NCBI GenBank assembly: GCA_003326205.1
Contig: LWTK01000059.1
Coordinates: forward strand, 1-64,000
Source of the DNA: Nostoc sp. ATCC 43529
Lineage (GTDB): Bacteria; Cyanobacteriota; Cyanobacteriia; Cyanobacteriales; Nostocaceae
DNA: 64,000 nucleotides
Direction: 5' to 3'
Made by a program: the position numbers and the translations under genes
Shown here: positions 51,806 to 60,718 of the stretch, piece by piece
How the letters are laid out: each line of letters opens with the position of its first letter
Position numbering within the stretch: the first letter of the stretch is position 1
Notes under the pieces: generated by a model
Told to the model about the DNA's origin: nothing
Seen by the model: only the letters and a program-made list of their open reading frames with translations
Databases searched by the model: none

Positions 51806-53596
51806 ATGTTTGATTTGATGCCGATCGCCTTTAAAAATATTAATCAACTTTGGGCTTATATCTTAACAGAGACGCTAAAGCAGCTGGGATTGACTTGTGC
51901 TATTATTTGTCCTGGTTCGCGCTCCACACCCTTAGCAGTAGCCTTTGCGAAACTTGCGCCTGAGATTGAAGCAATTTCCGTGCTTGACGAACGTTCCGCC
52001 GCCTTCTTCGCCTTAGGACAAGCTAAAGCAACCGGACGCCCTGTGGTACTTCTTTGCACCTCTGGTACAGCAGGAGCGAATTTTTATCCAGCGGTAATAG
52101 AAGCCTCATATAGCCGCGTACCCCTGTTGGTGTTAACCACCGATAGACCTCCAGAATTGCGAGATTGTCACTCTGGCCAAACCATAGATCAGTTGAGATT
52201 ATATGGCAACTACCCAAATTGGCAAGCCGAGTTAGCCTTACCCTCTGCTGAGATGGGAATGTTAGCTTACCTGCGGCAAATGGTAATTCATAGCTGGGAA
52301 ACCGCGCAAATCCCCACGAAAGGGCCAGTACATTTAAATATTCCCTTTCGCGATCCTTTAGCGCCTGTTCCCGATGGAAGTGACTTGAGCTTTTTACAAT
52401 CCCAGTTCCACCCAGAAGACTTCTTCGCAGGAATCGCAAACATTACCCCATACCCCATCCCCTATGCCCCATGCCCCATCCCCAAAGAATGGAAACAATG
52501 CGATCGCGGCATTATTATTGCAGGTGTAGCCCAACCGCAGCAACCACAGGAATATTGTAAAGCGATCGCCCAACTTTCCCAAACTCTCAAATGGCCTGTT
52601 TTAGCAGAGGGACTCTCGCCACTGAGAAATTATGCTGACCTCAACCCCTATTTAATTTCTACTTATGACCTGATTTTGCGAAATCAGCAACTAGCTAAAC
52701 AGCTAGCACCCCAAATGGTGATTCAGATAGGAGAAATGCCCACTAGTAAAGAATTACGTACTTGGATAGATGCAACCCAACCCCAACGTTGGGTAATTGA
52801 CAACAGCAACCAAAACCTCGACCCTTTGCACGGGAGGACAACGCACTTGCGAATGAGTGTAGAACAGTTGGCTGTTTGGTTAGACAAGGGAGAGGGGGGA
52901 GAAAATTCTTCCTTGTCCCCCTCATCTTCCCCCGACTATCTCCGCCAGTGGTGTGCAGCAGAAGCGCAAGTTAGGACAGCTGTTGACCAAACTATGGGGA
53001 ATATGGAGGAATTATTTGAAGGGAAAGCAGCTTGGTTAATTTCTCAGACGCTACCACCGGGAACGCCACTGTTTATTGCTAATAGTATGCCTGTGCGGGA
53101 TGTGGAATTTTTCTGGAAACCGAATAATTTAAGAGTGCGATCGTATTTTAACCGGGGTGCAAATGGTATCGATGGTACATTGTCCACAGCATTAGGAATT
53201 GCCTATCGCCAGCAAAGTAGTGTGATGCTAACAGGAGATTTAGCTTTGTTGCATGACACTAACGGTTTTTTAATCCGCAATAAATTTGTAGGACATCTGA
53301 CAATTGTGTTAATCAATAACAACGGCGGCGGGATTTTTGAAATGTTACCTATTGCCAAATTTGACCCACCATTTGAAGAGTTTTTCGGCACTCCCCAAGA
53401 TATTAATTTTGCTCAGTTATGCGCTACTTATAATGTGCAGCATGAATTGATTACTTCTTGGGAACAGTTGCAGCAAAAATTGAACCCGCTACCTACTAAA
53501 GGAATTCGAGTTTTAGAGTTGCAGACAAATCGCAAAGCTGATGCTAAGTGGCGACAAGATAATTTAAGGAAGTTTGCGGCAGATATTGTGATTTAA
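51806..53596 (+). CDS. menD: SEPHCHC synthase (menaquinone/phylloquinone synthesis)
   Basis: 596 residues; a ThDP-dependent enzyme that condenses 2-oxoglutarate and isochorismate. It shows CPGSRSTPLA (about 33-42), VLDERSAAFFALG (ThDP Glu), TSGTAGANFYPAVIEA, TTDRPPELRDCHSGQTIDQ, and the C-terminal ThDP site GDLALLHDTNGF with NNNGGGIFEMLP. In cyanobacteria it leads to phylloquinone, the A1 acceptor of PSI. Two low-complexity stretches interrupt it (about 213-226, PYPIPYAPCPIP, and about 361-376, GEGGENSSLSPSSSP). These are encoded by repeat-like DNA and lie between domains. menB is 1.9 kb away. M5 is an alternative start. Confidence 0.95.
   Translation: MFDLMPIAFKNINQLWAYILTETLKQLGLTCAIICPGSRSTPLAVAFAKLAPEIEAISVLDERSAAFFALGQAKATGRPVVLLCTSGTAGANFYPAVIEASYSRVPLLVLTTDRPPELRDCHSGQTIDQLRLYGNYPNWQAELALPSAEMGMLAYLRQMVIHSWETAQIPTKGPVHLNIPFRDPLAPVPDGSDLSFLQSQFHPEDFFAGIANITPYPIPYAPCPIPKEWKQCDRGIIIAGVAQPQQPQEYCKAIAQLSQTLKWPVLAEGLSPLRNYADLNPYLISTYDLILRNQQLAKQLAPQMVIQIGEMPTSKELRTWIDATQPQRWVIDNSNQNLDPLHGRTTHLRMSVEQLAVWLDKGEGGENSSLSPSSSPDYLRQWCAAEAQVRTAVDQTMGNMEELFEGKAAWLISQTLPPGTPLFIANSMPVRDVEFFWKPNNLRVRSYFNRGANGIDGTLSTALGIAYRQQSSVMLTGDLALLHDTNGFLIRNKFVGHLTIVLINNNGGGIFEMLPIAKFDPPFEEFFGTPQDINFAQLCATYNVQHELITSWEQLQQKLNPLPTKGIRVLELQTNRKADAKWRQDNLRKFAADIVI
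52441..52489 (+). repeat. CCCCAT heptamer array inside menD
   Basis: A run of CCCCAT/CCCCATG units of the same kind as the intergenic repeats at 2533-2553 and 35391-35406. It is in frame and adds about 15 residues (PYPIPYAPCPIP). Confidence 0.75.
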
Positions 53597-53686
53597 CTAT
53601 CCATAAATAAAGTTGAGCTTAGTTAAGCCGCCTTAGTAATCAAACGGCTTAATTTAATTCAATATCTTTTTCATCTAAAAGTCTTT

Positions 53687-54361
53687 TTATATTTGCCATA
53701 AACCCTTGTTGACTAAATTAGGTAAATAGTTGAGATATTTTGTAAGACTATGAGTTTTACCAACACAAGATGTGGCATCTTCATTTATTATTCTTGAATG
53801 ATATTCTTTAATTGGTTTACGTCCACAAGGATTATTACCTAGTTCAGCTAATTTGAAAGCCGTTTTTAAGATAAAATCATCATCGTTATACACATTTATT
53901 AAACTTCCTTTTATTTTCGAGGCTACATAACCCCAATCTTTGCTACTGTCTCTACGGACAGCACCACCTAGAAGAATTATATTTTCCAGATAATGCCCTC
54001 TTGCTGACCAATTATTCATACAATAATAAGCAACACGCGCACCCAGTGAATGAGCAACAAGAGAAATATTTTCTTCAGGAATTTGAGATTTAATTAGGCT
54101 TGGTAAATAATCTTTACCGACATATGTAGCACGGCTTTTACATTTATGCCAGTTCAAGATCACTAATTGAGAAGTACAACTCAATTTATTTGAAGCGTCC
54201 CAATATAATTGATATACAGAGTGTTGCCATCCAGCATAATTCAATGCTAAAAGCAAAGTATTGTCACGTACCTTATCCTCACTTAAATATCCATCTATAA
54301 AAACTAAGGCTTTGAAACTTCCTGGTGGGCTTGAAATAAGTCGCAGTTCAGGGGATTCCAT
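53687..54361 (-). CDS. DUF726 / TMCO4-type alpha/beta hydrolase
   Basis: 224 residues. ALVFIDGYLSED (about 17-28) replaces the classic HG motif. The nucleophile elbow is AHSLGARVAYYC (Ser about 113), followed by IILLGGAV and LINVYNDDDFIL, with a probable catalytic Asp and a His in KTHSLTKYL. The SLGARV and LGGAV motifs match DUF726. The substrate is unknown; TMCO4 relatives are membrane-linked lipase-like proteins, but this protein has no membrane helix. Codon use looks AT-rich relative to menD, which may suggest separate acquisition. The ATG is the first in frame. Confidence 0.75.
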   Translation of the reverse strand: MESPELRLISSPPGSFKALVFIDGYLSEDKVRDNTLLLALNYAGWQHSVYQLYWDASNKLSCTSQLVILNWHKCKSRATYVGKDYLPSLIKSQIPEENISLVAHSLGARVAYYCMNNWSARGHYLENIILLGGAVRRDSSKDWGYVASKIKGSLINVYNDDDFILKTAFKLAELGNNPCGRKPIKEYHSRIINEDATSCVGKTHSLTKYLNYLPNLVNKGLWQI

Positions 54362-54574
54362 TAATATATTCCTTTGAAAAAATTAGTCCTATTAATAAGA
54401 TTCCCAGAAGTATTGCTTCTATATCAAAACTGGATCTAAGGAAGCTGACACAAGTCATGTACTTTACTTATCTGATAATTGCTGTAAACCGAATTTTCGC
54501 ATTCTTCTTTGCGTCTTTGCGCCTTTGCGTGAAACACTAAATCTTAGCGATCGCCTTTCTTCTGTGCATAAAAT

Positions 54575-55399
54575 TTACTTTCTGACTTGACCTTGCAACC
54601 ACCCTTCCAAATCCGCCATAGCAGAAAAATCTAATAAAGCCTCCCCTAAAGCTTCCAACTGTTCCACCGACAAAGCCTGAATTTGGGACAGAAGCTGCTC
54701 AGAAATCGCACCCAATCGGCGGTTTAATTGTTTAAGGATGAGCGATCGCGCTTCTTCTTCTTTCGCTTCGCGAATAGCCCGTGGTTCTTCAAAATTCAGT
54801 CCCAACATCGCTTCAATCTCCTCTCGACTCAGGTTAGAAAACTTGTAGAGAATAATCGTTGTCACTAAATCAATTATCGCTTGCTCTGATTGCTGCCGTG
54901 CTTGTTCAAGCAAAAACCGCGCCCCCTCTACTGCTTCAGTTTCAGCAGTAACATTTGTCAGCAACATCAAACCCAATCCCAAGGGTTGTTGTCGTAAATC
55001 CCCTAGCTCATCCAGATAAACTCGCCTGACTTGTCCACTCTCCAACAAGGCGCGGTGAATTGTTAAATTTGATGGTTCCAGACTGCGAGAAGGAAAAATT
55101 AGCACTCCAAACCAGTCATCGTAACGAATTGAGTGACGGTAGAGAAACAAAAACAATTCGCTAAAGAAGCGGTGATATAAATCTTCGTCCTTCTGAAACT
55201 GAACTTCAGCAAAGAAAACTATTTTAGAAACTGCATTGGCGGGAGGTAGAAATACTCCATCAATCCGAAATGCTGTTTCTTTAACCTCAACCGATTCAAA
55301 CTGGTAGTCTGCTGCTTGTGGGGGTGGTTGGTCTACTAACTCAAACAGCAATCCTGGAAATTGCTTGAATAATTTGTAGAAGATCGAGTCACGCCGCAT
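54575..55399 (-). CDS. Rpn-family putative nuclease (DUF2887) with DUF4351 C-terminus
   Basis: 274 residues. The PD-(D/E)XK-like core shows FRIDGVFLPP (Asp) and IVFFAEVQFQKDEDLYHRFFSELFLFLYRH (the ExQ motif and following helix), characteristic of the Rpn/DUF2887 group of recombination-promoting nuclease/transposase-like proteins. The C-terminal 90 residues (SLILKQLNRRLGAISEQLLSQIQALSVEQLEALGEALLDF) are a DUF4351 helical domain. Cyanobacteria carry many copies. The biological role is not settled. The ATG is the first in frame. Confidence 0.85.
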   Translation of the reverse strand: MRRDSIFYKLFKQFPGLLFELVDQPPPQAADYQFESVEVKETAFRIDGVFLPPANAVSKIVFFAEVQFQKDEDLYHRFFSELFLFLYRHSIRYDDWFGVLIFPSRSLEPSNLTIHRALLESGQVRRVYLDELGDLRQQPLGLGLMLLTNVTAETEAVEGARFLLEQARQQSEQAIIDLVTTIILYKFSNLSREEIEAMLGLNFEEPRAIREAKEEEARSLILKQLNRRLGAISEQLLSQIQALSVEQLEALGEALLDFSAMADLEGWLQGQVRK

Positions 55400-55535
55400 T
55401 GTTGTCGCTAATCAATTACCAGCCCTGATTGTAAAGCTTGAGATATGAATCTTAGCGTAGGCGTAGCCCACCGCAGGTATCGCAACTTCCTACGTCCGCG
55501 ATAAAATTCTCTAAGCAACAGCGCACTCCATACCA

Positions 55536-56369
55536 ATGCAAATCAACTGGCAAACTGCCAAAACCTACGAAGATATCTTGTATCAAAAAACCGATGGCAT
55601 TGCGAAAATCACCATCAACCGCCCTCACAAACGCAATGCTTTCCGCCCCAAAACTGTTTTTGAGCTTTACGATGCTTTTTGTGATGCTCGTGAAGATACT
55701 ACCATTGGTGTTGTCCTATTTACTGGATATGGACCACACACTGATGGTAAATATGCTTTCTGTGCTGGTGGCGACCAAAGCGTGCGCGGACATGCTGGTT
55801 ATGTCGATGATAGTGGCGTCCCTCGGTTAAATGTGCTGGATTTGCAACGCTTGATTCGTTCCATGCCGAAAGTAGTAATTGCTTTGGTAGCTGGATATGC
55901 GATCGGTGGCGGACATGTCCTACACTTGATTTGCGACCTCACCATTGCTGCAGATAACGCCATTTTCGGGCAGACTGGGCCGAAAGTCGGCAGTTTTGAT
56001 GGTGGTTTTGGCGCCAGCTATCTAGCCCGAATTGTGGGGCAAAAAAAAGCACGAGAAATTTGGTTTCTCTGCCGTCAATATGATGCACAACAAGCTTTAG
56101 AAATGGGGTTAATTAATTGCATCGTCCCAGTCGAACAACTAGAAGCCGAAGGTATTCAATGGGCGCAAGAGATTTTAGAAAAAAGTCCGATCGCAATTCG
56201 CTGTCTCAAAGCAGCATTTAACGCTGACTGTGACGGACAAGCTGGTTTACAAGAACTCGCTGGTAATGCCACCCTACTGTATTACATGACTGAAGAAGGG
56301 TCTGAAGGCAAAAAAGCGTTTCTCGAAAAACGTCCGCCAGATTTTCGCTCTTTTCCTTGGTTACCATAA
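55536..56369 (+). CDS. menB: 1,4-dihydroxy-2-naphthoyl-CoA synthase
   Basis: 277 residues of the crotonase fold that closes the second ring from o-succinylbenzoyl-CoA. The motifs ALVAGYAIGGGHVLHLICDLTIAADNA, GQTGPKVGSFDGGFGASYLARIVG and KKAREIWFLCRQYDA closely match E. coli-type MenB, the bicarbonate-dependent type with Gly in GQTGPK. The length matches the family. It follows the MenD step by several enzymes in phylloquinone synthesis and shares the strand with menD. The ATG is the first in frame. A good terminator lies just downstream. Confidence 0.96.
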   Translation: MQINWQTAKTYEDILYQKTDGIAKITINRPHKRNAFRPKTVFELYDAFCDAREDTTIGVVLFTGYGPHTDGKYAFCAGGDQSVRGHAGYVDDSGVPRLNVLDLQRLIRSMPKVVIALVAGYAIGGGHVLHLICDLTIAADNAIFGQTGPKVGSFDGGFGASYLARIVGQKKAREIWFLCRQYDAQQALEMGLINCIVPVEQLEAEGIQWAQEILEKSPIAIRCLKAAFNADCDGQAGLQELAGNATLLYYMTEEGSEGKKAFLEKRPPDFRSFPWLP

Positions 56370-56376
56370 AATTGCA

Positions 56377-56407
56377 AAAATCGCACCTTCCTGAAGGGTG
56401 CGATTTT
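56377..56407 (+). terminator. menB terminator
   Basis: Perfect 11-base arms AAAATCGCACC (56377-56387) and GGTGCGATTTT (56397-56407), eight bases after the menB stop. The T-rich end belongs to the stem. Confidence 0.85.
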
Positions 56408-56495
56408 GGTAGATGTCAATGTTTACAGCACTAAAAATCTTAAAAACAAATCTTATTTTAAGCAGACTAGGAACTAGTCCAGTAATAATGAGTGA

Positions 56496-56807
56496 CTAAA
56501 TAAGCACAGCTTTAGTTTTAGCCTCTTGGGAAGTAGAGATTGTTTCCTCTACAAGACTAAGAGCAGCATTGTCTAAATCTGAGACTAAGCATTGAGAAGA
56601 AGCTAAAACTGGTTTTGCATCTGGCAAACCCCAAGCATCTTCCAAAGTTTCCCAAGAAGGTGCAAAGGGTGGGATCGCCAAATTACAAGCTTTCCAGCTT
56701 GCTTGAACTGGCGCTCCCAGTTGCTGACACACTCCGCCACGGCGGCCTTCTGGCTGGTAATGACGGCAATATCTACAGGCAGATGCTAAAGATTTAATAG
56801 GTTTCAT
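56496..56807 (-). CDS. small cysteine-rich cyanobacterial protein
   Basis: 103 residues. The N-terminal half has a spaced cysteine set, Cys11-x2-Cys14, Cys27 and Cys41 (ACRYCRHYQPEG, GGVCQQLG, WKACNLAI), which can bind zinc or an iron-sulfur cluster. The rest is polar with a conserved-looking IPPFAPSWETLEDAW stretch. No known family is recognised with certainty and there is no membrane segment. The ATG has no clear ribosome site. It is antiparallel to menB, 127 bases away. Confidence 0.65.
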   Translation of the reverse strand: MKPIKSLASACRYCRHYQPEGRRGGVCQQLGAPVQASWKACNLAIPPFAPSWETLEDAWGLPDAKPVLASSQCLVSDLDNAALSLVEETISTSQEAKTKAVLI

Positions 56808-57322
56808 TTGGGTTCATCATTAGTGCCGTTTCAGGCTGAATTTCACCCTTATATTTTGCTTCTATATATAAAGAGGGAAGAGAGGCAAAAAATCATTATT
56901 TGCTCTAGGTTTCAGCGATCCCAATGAAAAAATAAATTTTAGAATATTTTTATATTCTTGTTATATTTTTAAATGTTTATTAGAGTGTATGCCTATAGAT
57001 TTTGGCTAAAACTTATTAGGGATCAAGATTAAAAGTAAGGTTTTTGATTTATCGATTTTTTTAACTTCTTCCTTAAGGATAGCTTAAGCCAGATAATTAG
57101 AGATAAATAGTATGCTTTTGTATCACACTCGGCATATTTTAGCAGGAAAATATATTTTTTCTCAAGAATTAGAACTATTGTTAGGAGTTAGGAGTTAGGA
57201 GTTTGAAGTTAGGAGTTAGGAATGGTGGGGTGGTGGGCGTAGTTTCGCTCCATCTCCCCAGTCAACTGTCAACTGTCAACTGTCAACACTCCCTCTGGCT
57301 TAGTAGTTAGGATTGACTGACT
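56808..57322. other. intergenic region with heptamer repeats
   Basis: 515 bases, AT-rich to 57175. Then comes an array of AGTTAGG heptamers (57179-57220), a G-rich stretch and CAACTGT heptamers (57263-57288). No gene is seen; the frame at 57307-57609 overlaps the DciA-like gene and is rejected. Confidence 0.65.
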
Positions 57323-57865
57323 TCAAAATTGCTTAGCAGCACAGATGCAACAGACTGTCCAGCGCTGAAGTTCACCGTGTGGAGTGGGGGATTGACATTG
57401 CGGACAAAGGGGTAAGCCATGCGATCGCGCTTGTACGATCTCAGCCCAATGCCCAAAAGCAGCATTCGCATCTTGAATACTAGTTGTAGTATCAGGTCTG
57501 CTAATGCGATCGCCAACGTAACTCGGATGGTCGTGGGGCAAAATTGTTTGTTGCTGTTTTCTCTCCACAGATGGATGCTGCCAGCCAGCAGTGGAAAAGC
57601 GAATATCAACCAACGGCGTTGGCAGCTTTTTATTCAACTTTAAAAGCAAAGCCGCGCGACCAAAAGTCAGGTTTTGTGCCCAAGCTGCACTAGAAGTTGC
57701 TACCCACAATACATCGCGCTGAATCGACAACGGTCGAGTATGTCCAGCAGCCACAGGCCCAACAACCTCTGCCCAACACTTGAGCAAGCGTTGAAATGGC
57801 TGTTCTTGCCATTTAGCCTGCTTTTCGAGAATGCCTAAAATATCATTAACTGATTTGAACGACAT
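57323..57865 (-). CDS. DciA-like (DUF721) protein with C-terminal Cys cluster
   Basis: 180 residues. The N-terminal DUF721/KH-like domain (about 1-95; WQEQPFQRLLKCWAEVVGPVAAGHTRPLSIQRDVLWVATSSAAWAQNL) is the type found in DciA, the bacterial helicase loader that assists DnaB loading. A central polar region follows and then a C-terminal Cys4-like cluster (Cys154-x2-Cys157 and Cys172/173-x-Cys175; LCPQCQSP, TVCCICAAK). Cyanobacterial DciA has been reported to act in DNA replication. The ATG is the first in frame. Confidence 0.8.
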   Translation of the reverse strand: MSFKSVNDILGILEKQAKWQEQPFQRLLKCWAEVVGPVAAGHTRPLSIQRDVLWVATSSAAWAQNLTFGRAALLLKLNKKLPTPLVDIRFSTAGWQHPSVERKQQQTILPHDHPSYVGDRISRPDTTTSIQDANAAFGHWAEIVQARSHGLPLCPQCQSPTPHGELQRWTVCCICAAKQF

Positions 57866-58111
57866 TGTAAAAAGGTGGGGAGTGGGGAGTGGGGAGTGAG
57901 GAGTGGGGAGTTAGGAATTTTCTATCCCTTCTCTGAGTGCCCTATTTTCTATTCTCAAGATAGACCTTCATGAACTATCCTTCACAACAAAGCCTGTAAA
58001 TCTCTGTCTGTTTCCTAATGCCCAATGCCAACTTCTAAGTAATTTTCGCTAATATTGGCACAAATATGTCTAAAGTTAATTCCAGCAATCTACGTTTGAG
58101 GTATAGAGGTA
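57866..58111. other. divergent intergenic region with G-rich repeats
   Basis: 246 bases. A GGGGAGT heptamer array (57874-57912) lies next to the DciA-like start. The SPOR gene has GAGGTA just upstream of its ATG. Confidence 0.6.
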
Positions 58112-59464
58112 ATGACTGAAAACCCCCTGAATGATTCCGGTAATCAATCGCCTAAGACACCTGGACTAAAGCCAGCACTAGCAGCAGCACTAGCGAGTTT
58201 GGAGGTACCGCTAGATCGAGAGTTAGCTCGATACCGACGCACGCGAACTGGTTCAGTTTCCTCGAATCAATACCGTGTTGGGAGTTACATCAACAGTCAA
58301 CCTCAGCAGTTCACCGCCGTTTCCACAGCATCGGGTACAACTGCACCATCAGTAGGAGAAACTAAGATCGATGTACCACCGCCTCCGCCTATACCCGTAC
58401 CTGTGAATGCTCAGGTAACTCCAGCCTCATCTGTAGTAAAAATTGATGAACCAGCGATACCTGCACCCCCTAATCCTCCGGTAGACTCAGAATCGGTAGC
58501 GGTAAATACTGAGGAACTGAGTAATCTTAATCATGTACCGCCCAGCTTGGATTCTGCTAAAAAACAAACTCAACTTCCACCACCACCGCCCAACTTTACT
58601 AGCAGTATCGTGCCGACAGCCGTAAAAGATACTAAAAGCGAAAATCTTGTGCAGCCGGATGACGGACTCAAGCAGCCAGATGACTATCTTGAATCTAGTG
58701 AAGCACTGTTGCGGAGTCTTACGGAAGAACAGCCTCAAACTAAAAAAACCAATAATTATAGTGACAGTCTGCTATCACCTTTGGGTATTGGCTCAATGTT
58801 GCTGCTATTGGTAGCAAGTCTGACTTTGGGTTATATAGTTTTCAATCCTAAAAGCTTGCCCCAGTGGAATTTAGCCAAGTTGTTTAATAGCAACTCGCCT
58901 GCCGCACCAGAAAATACTCAGGAAGTTGCAGCGAATGTCCAATCTCAGATCCAGCCAGCAAGCACACCTATACCTAAGTATCCCAACCTGGCTGCCCAAG
59001 AGTTTGCGGAAGTGAGAAACCCCAATGATGTAGTTGGCTTAAAACCCAAAGCCCAAACAACACCTCCAGTTGTAACGAATCCGGTTATTCCCCAAAACCC
59101 GATAAATCCTCAAGCAGCATTGCCTGAGCCGATCGCACCCCTAAAACCAACAAATCCCATTGCCATAGCCCCCGTACCGACGGCAAAGCCCTTACCTCTT
59201 GCGAATTTGTCCCCGGCTCCAAAGCCAAAAACTTCACCTGCGCCAAATGCAGAAATCAAACCATCTACAGATGGGTTTTACCACGTAGTGATAGACAATC
59301 AAGGCCGTGCTTTAGCCTCAGCACGGGAAATAATTCCCGATGCTTATTTATCACCTAATAAACAATTCGTTTTTCTTGGTGCTTTTAAGACTAAAGAGCA
59401 AGTAGAAAGACACATGCGATTACTAGAATCAAGAGGAATTAAAGCACGAGTTCAAGAGCCGTGA
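58112..59464 (+). CDS. bitopic membrane protein with C-terminal SPOR-like domain
   Basis: 450 residues. A cytoplasmic N-terminus (KPALAAALASLEVPLDRELARYRRTR) and Pro-rich region precede one membrane helix (about 226-250, GIGSMLLLLVASLTLGYIVF). A second Pro/Ala-rich stretch (about 255-390) leads to a 70-residue C-terminal domain (YHVVIDNQGRALASAREIIP, QFVFLGAFKTKEQVERHMRLL) with SPOR-like beta-alpha-beta architecture. SPOR domains bind denuded glycan at division septa, so an envelope role is inferred. Its place near amiC genes in the same window is suggestive only. GAGGTA lies 4 bases before the ATG. Confidence 0.75.
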   Translation: MTENPLNDSGNQSPKTPGLKPALAAALASLEVPLDRELARYRRTRTGSVSSNQYRVGSYINSQPQQFTAVSTASGTTAPSVGETKIDVPPPPPIPVPVNAQVTPASSVVKIDEPAIPAPPNPPVDSESVAVNTEELSNLNHVPPSLDSAKKQTQLPPPPPNFTSSIVPTAVKDTKSENLVQPDDGLKQPDDYLESSEALLRSLTEEQPQTKKTNNYSDSLLSPLGIGSMLLLLVASLTLGYIVFNPKSLPQWNLAKLFNSNSPAAPENTQEVAANVQSQIQPASTPIPKYPNLAAQEFAEVRNPNDVVGLKPKAQTTPPVVTNPVIPQNPINPQAALPEPIAPLKPTNPIAIAPVPTAKPLPLANLSPAPKPKTSPAPNAEIKPSTDGFYHVVIDNQGRALASAREIIPDAYLSPNKQFVFLGAFKTKEQVERHMRLLESRGIKARVQEP

Positions 59465-59799
59465 GTCGTAAAAATGTACGATACCATGAGATAACGTGCT
59501 AAGTGGGAAGTAGGGAGTGGGTAGAAACAAGGATTAACCCTTGTCTGTACGAAGTGGGGATGTAGAAGATATGAAATCTTGGTTGTTTAGTACGCTACTA
59601 CAAAAATACTTATACTTAGGAGCGTTCGACTAGCGGCGATCGCCACTCGTTATGAATAAAACAAACACCTTCTTTACCCATTCTCTACGGACAAAGATTA
59701 ACCCTTGTCTCCACACACTCTCCACGTTTCTTAAGAGTACTCGTTACTTAGCACTCAATACTCAGACTCACTACTGAGTTTCGTGAATGGAGAGCAGAG
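59465..59799. other. intergenic region with repeated small palindrome
   Basis: 335 bases. ACAAGGATTAACCCTTGTCT occurs at 59527-59546 and a close copy at 59694-59713, each containing the inverted repeat ACAAGG/CCTTGT. No gene is seen. Confidence 0.65.
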
Positions 59800-60555
59800 A
59801 TGGAGTTAATTAAGCGTATCCTGCGAGTGATTCGCGCTAACCTCAATAGTTTGATAGGCAGTGTAGAAGATCCAGAAAAGATTCTGGAGCAAACTGTCAT
59901 GGAAATGCAGGAAAATTTGGTGCGGTTACGGCAGGGTGTAGCACAAGCGATCGCCACCCAAAAACGCACCGAAAGACAAGCTGCTGCTGCCCAATCCCAA
60001 GCAGAAGAATGGTATCGCCGCGCCCAGCTAGCACTGCGACAAGGCAATGAAGTCTTAGCACGGGAAGCTTTAACTAAGCGACAAGCTTATAAAGAAACTA
60101 CAAAAGCCCTATCCAACCAGATAGAACAGCAAAATGAGATAGTGGCTAGGCTAAAAAAGGATATGCGATCGCTAGAGTTAAAAATTGGCGAGGCGAAAAC
60201 TAAAAAAGATATGTATATCGCTCGCGCCCGTTCTGCTGAAGCCTCTTATCGCTTACAAGAAATGCTCGACGGAGTTTCTGCTACCAGCAGTCTCAACGCT
60301 TTTGAGCGGATGGAAGAAAAAGTTTTACAGATTGAGGCAAAATCAGAAGCGATCGCTCAACTTAGTAGCGATGACTTGGAAACACAATTTACGTCGTTAG
60401 AATCTACTAATGATGTAGATGCCGAATTGGCAGCCATGAAGGTGCAAGTTTTAAATGAGGCACAAAACACGCAACCCAACAACCGCCTCTTGGAAGACAA
60501 CCAAAAAATCGAGCAGCCCCCCCAACAGCAGCTACCCAAAACACCAGACTCTTAA
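59800..60555 (+). CDS. PspA/IM30 family protein, first copy
   Basis: 251 residues. The N-terminal amphipathic helix MELIKRILRVIRANLNSLI is followed by SVEDPEKILEQTVMEMQENLVRLRQGVAQAIA and a long coiled coil to about 220, with the DELAALKAQ-like end (DAELAAMKVQV). A Gln/Pro/Asn-rich tail (about 225-251) replaces the terminal helix of Vipp1, so PspA-like membrane-stress activity is more likely. ESCRT-III-like PspA proteins assemble into rods or rings on membranes. AGAG precedes the ATG. The second copy starts 163 bases downstream. Confidence 0.88.
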   Translation: MELIKRILRVIRANLNSLIGSVEDPEKILEQTVMEMQENLVRLRQGVAQAIATQKRTERQAAAAQSQAEEWYRRAQLALRQGNEVLAREALTKRQAYKETTKALSNQIEQQNEIVARLKKDMRSLELKIGEAKTKKDMYIARARSAEASYRLQEMLDGVSATSSLNAFERMEEKVLQIEAKSEAIAQLSSDDLETQFTSLESTNDVDAELAAMKVQVLNEAQNTQPNNRLLEDNQKIEQPPQQQLPKTPDS

Positions 60556-60718
60556 AGTTAGGTGAATTGGCACAGCTTCGAGATATCTTAACAATTAAGA
60601 GTTGTTGGGAGGCACCGATCTAAACCGGAAAGATTACATTGAAATAGGTAGCTATTAAAAAGTAAAAAAGCTAACTGTCCAACAAAGAGCGTAAACCAAA
60701 ACAAGGAAAAACAAAGTT

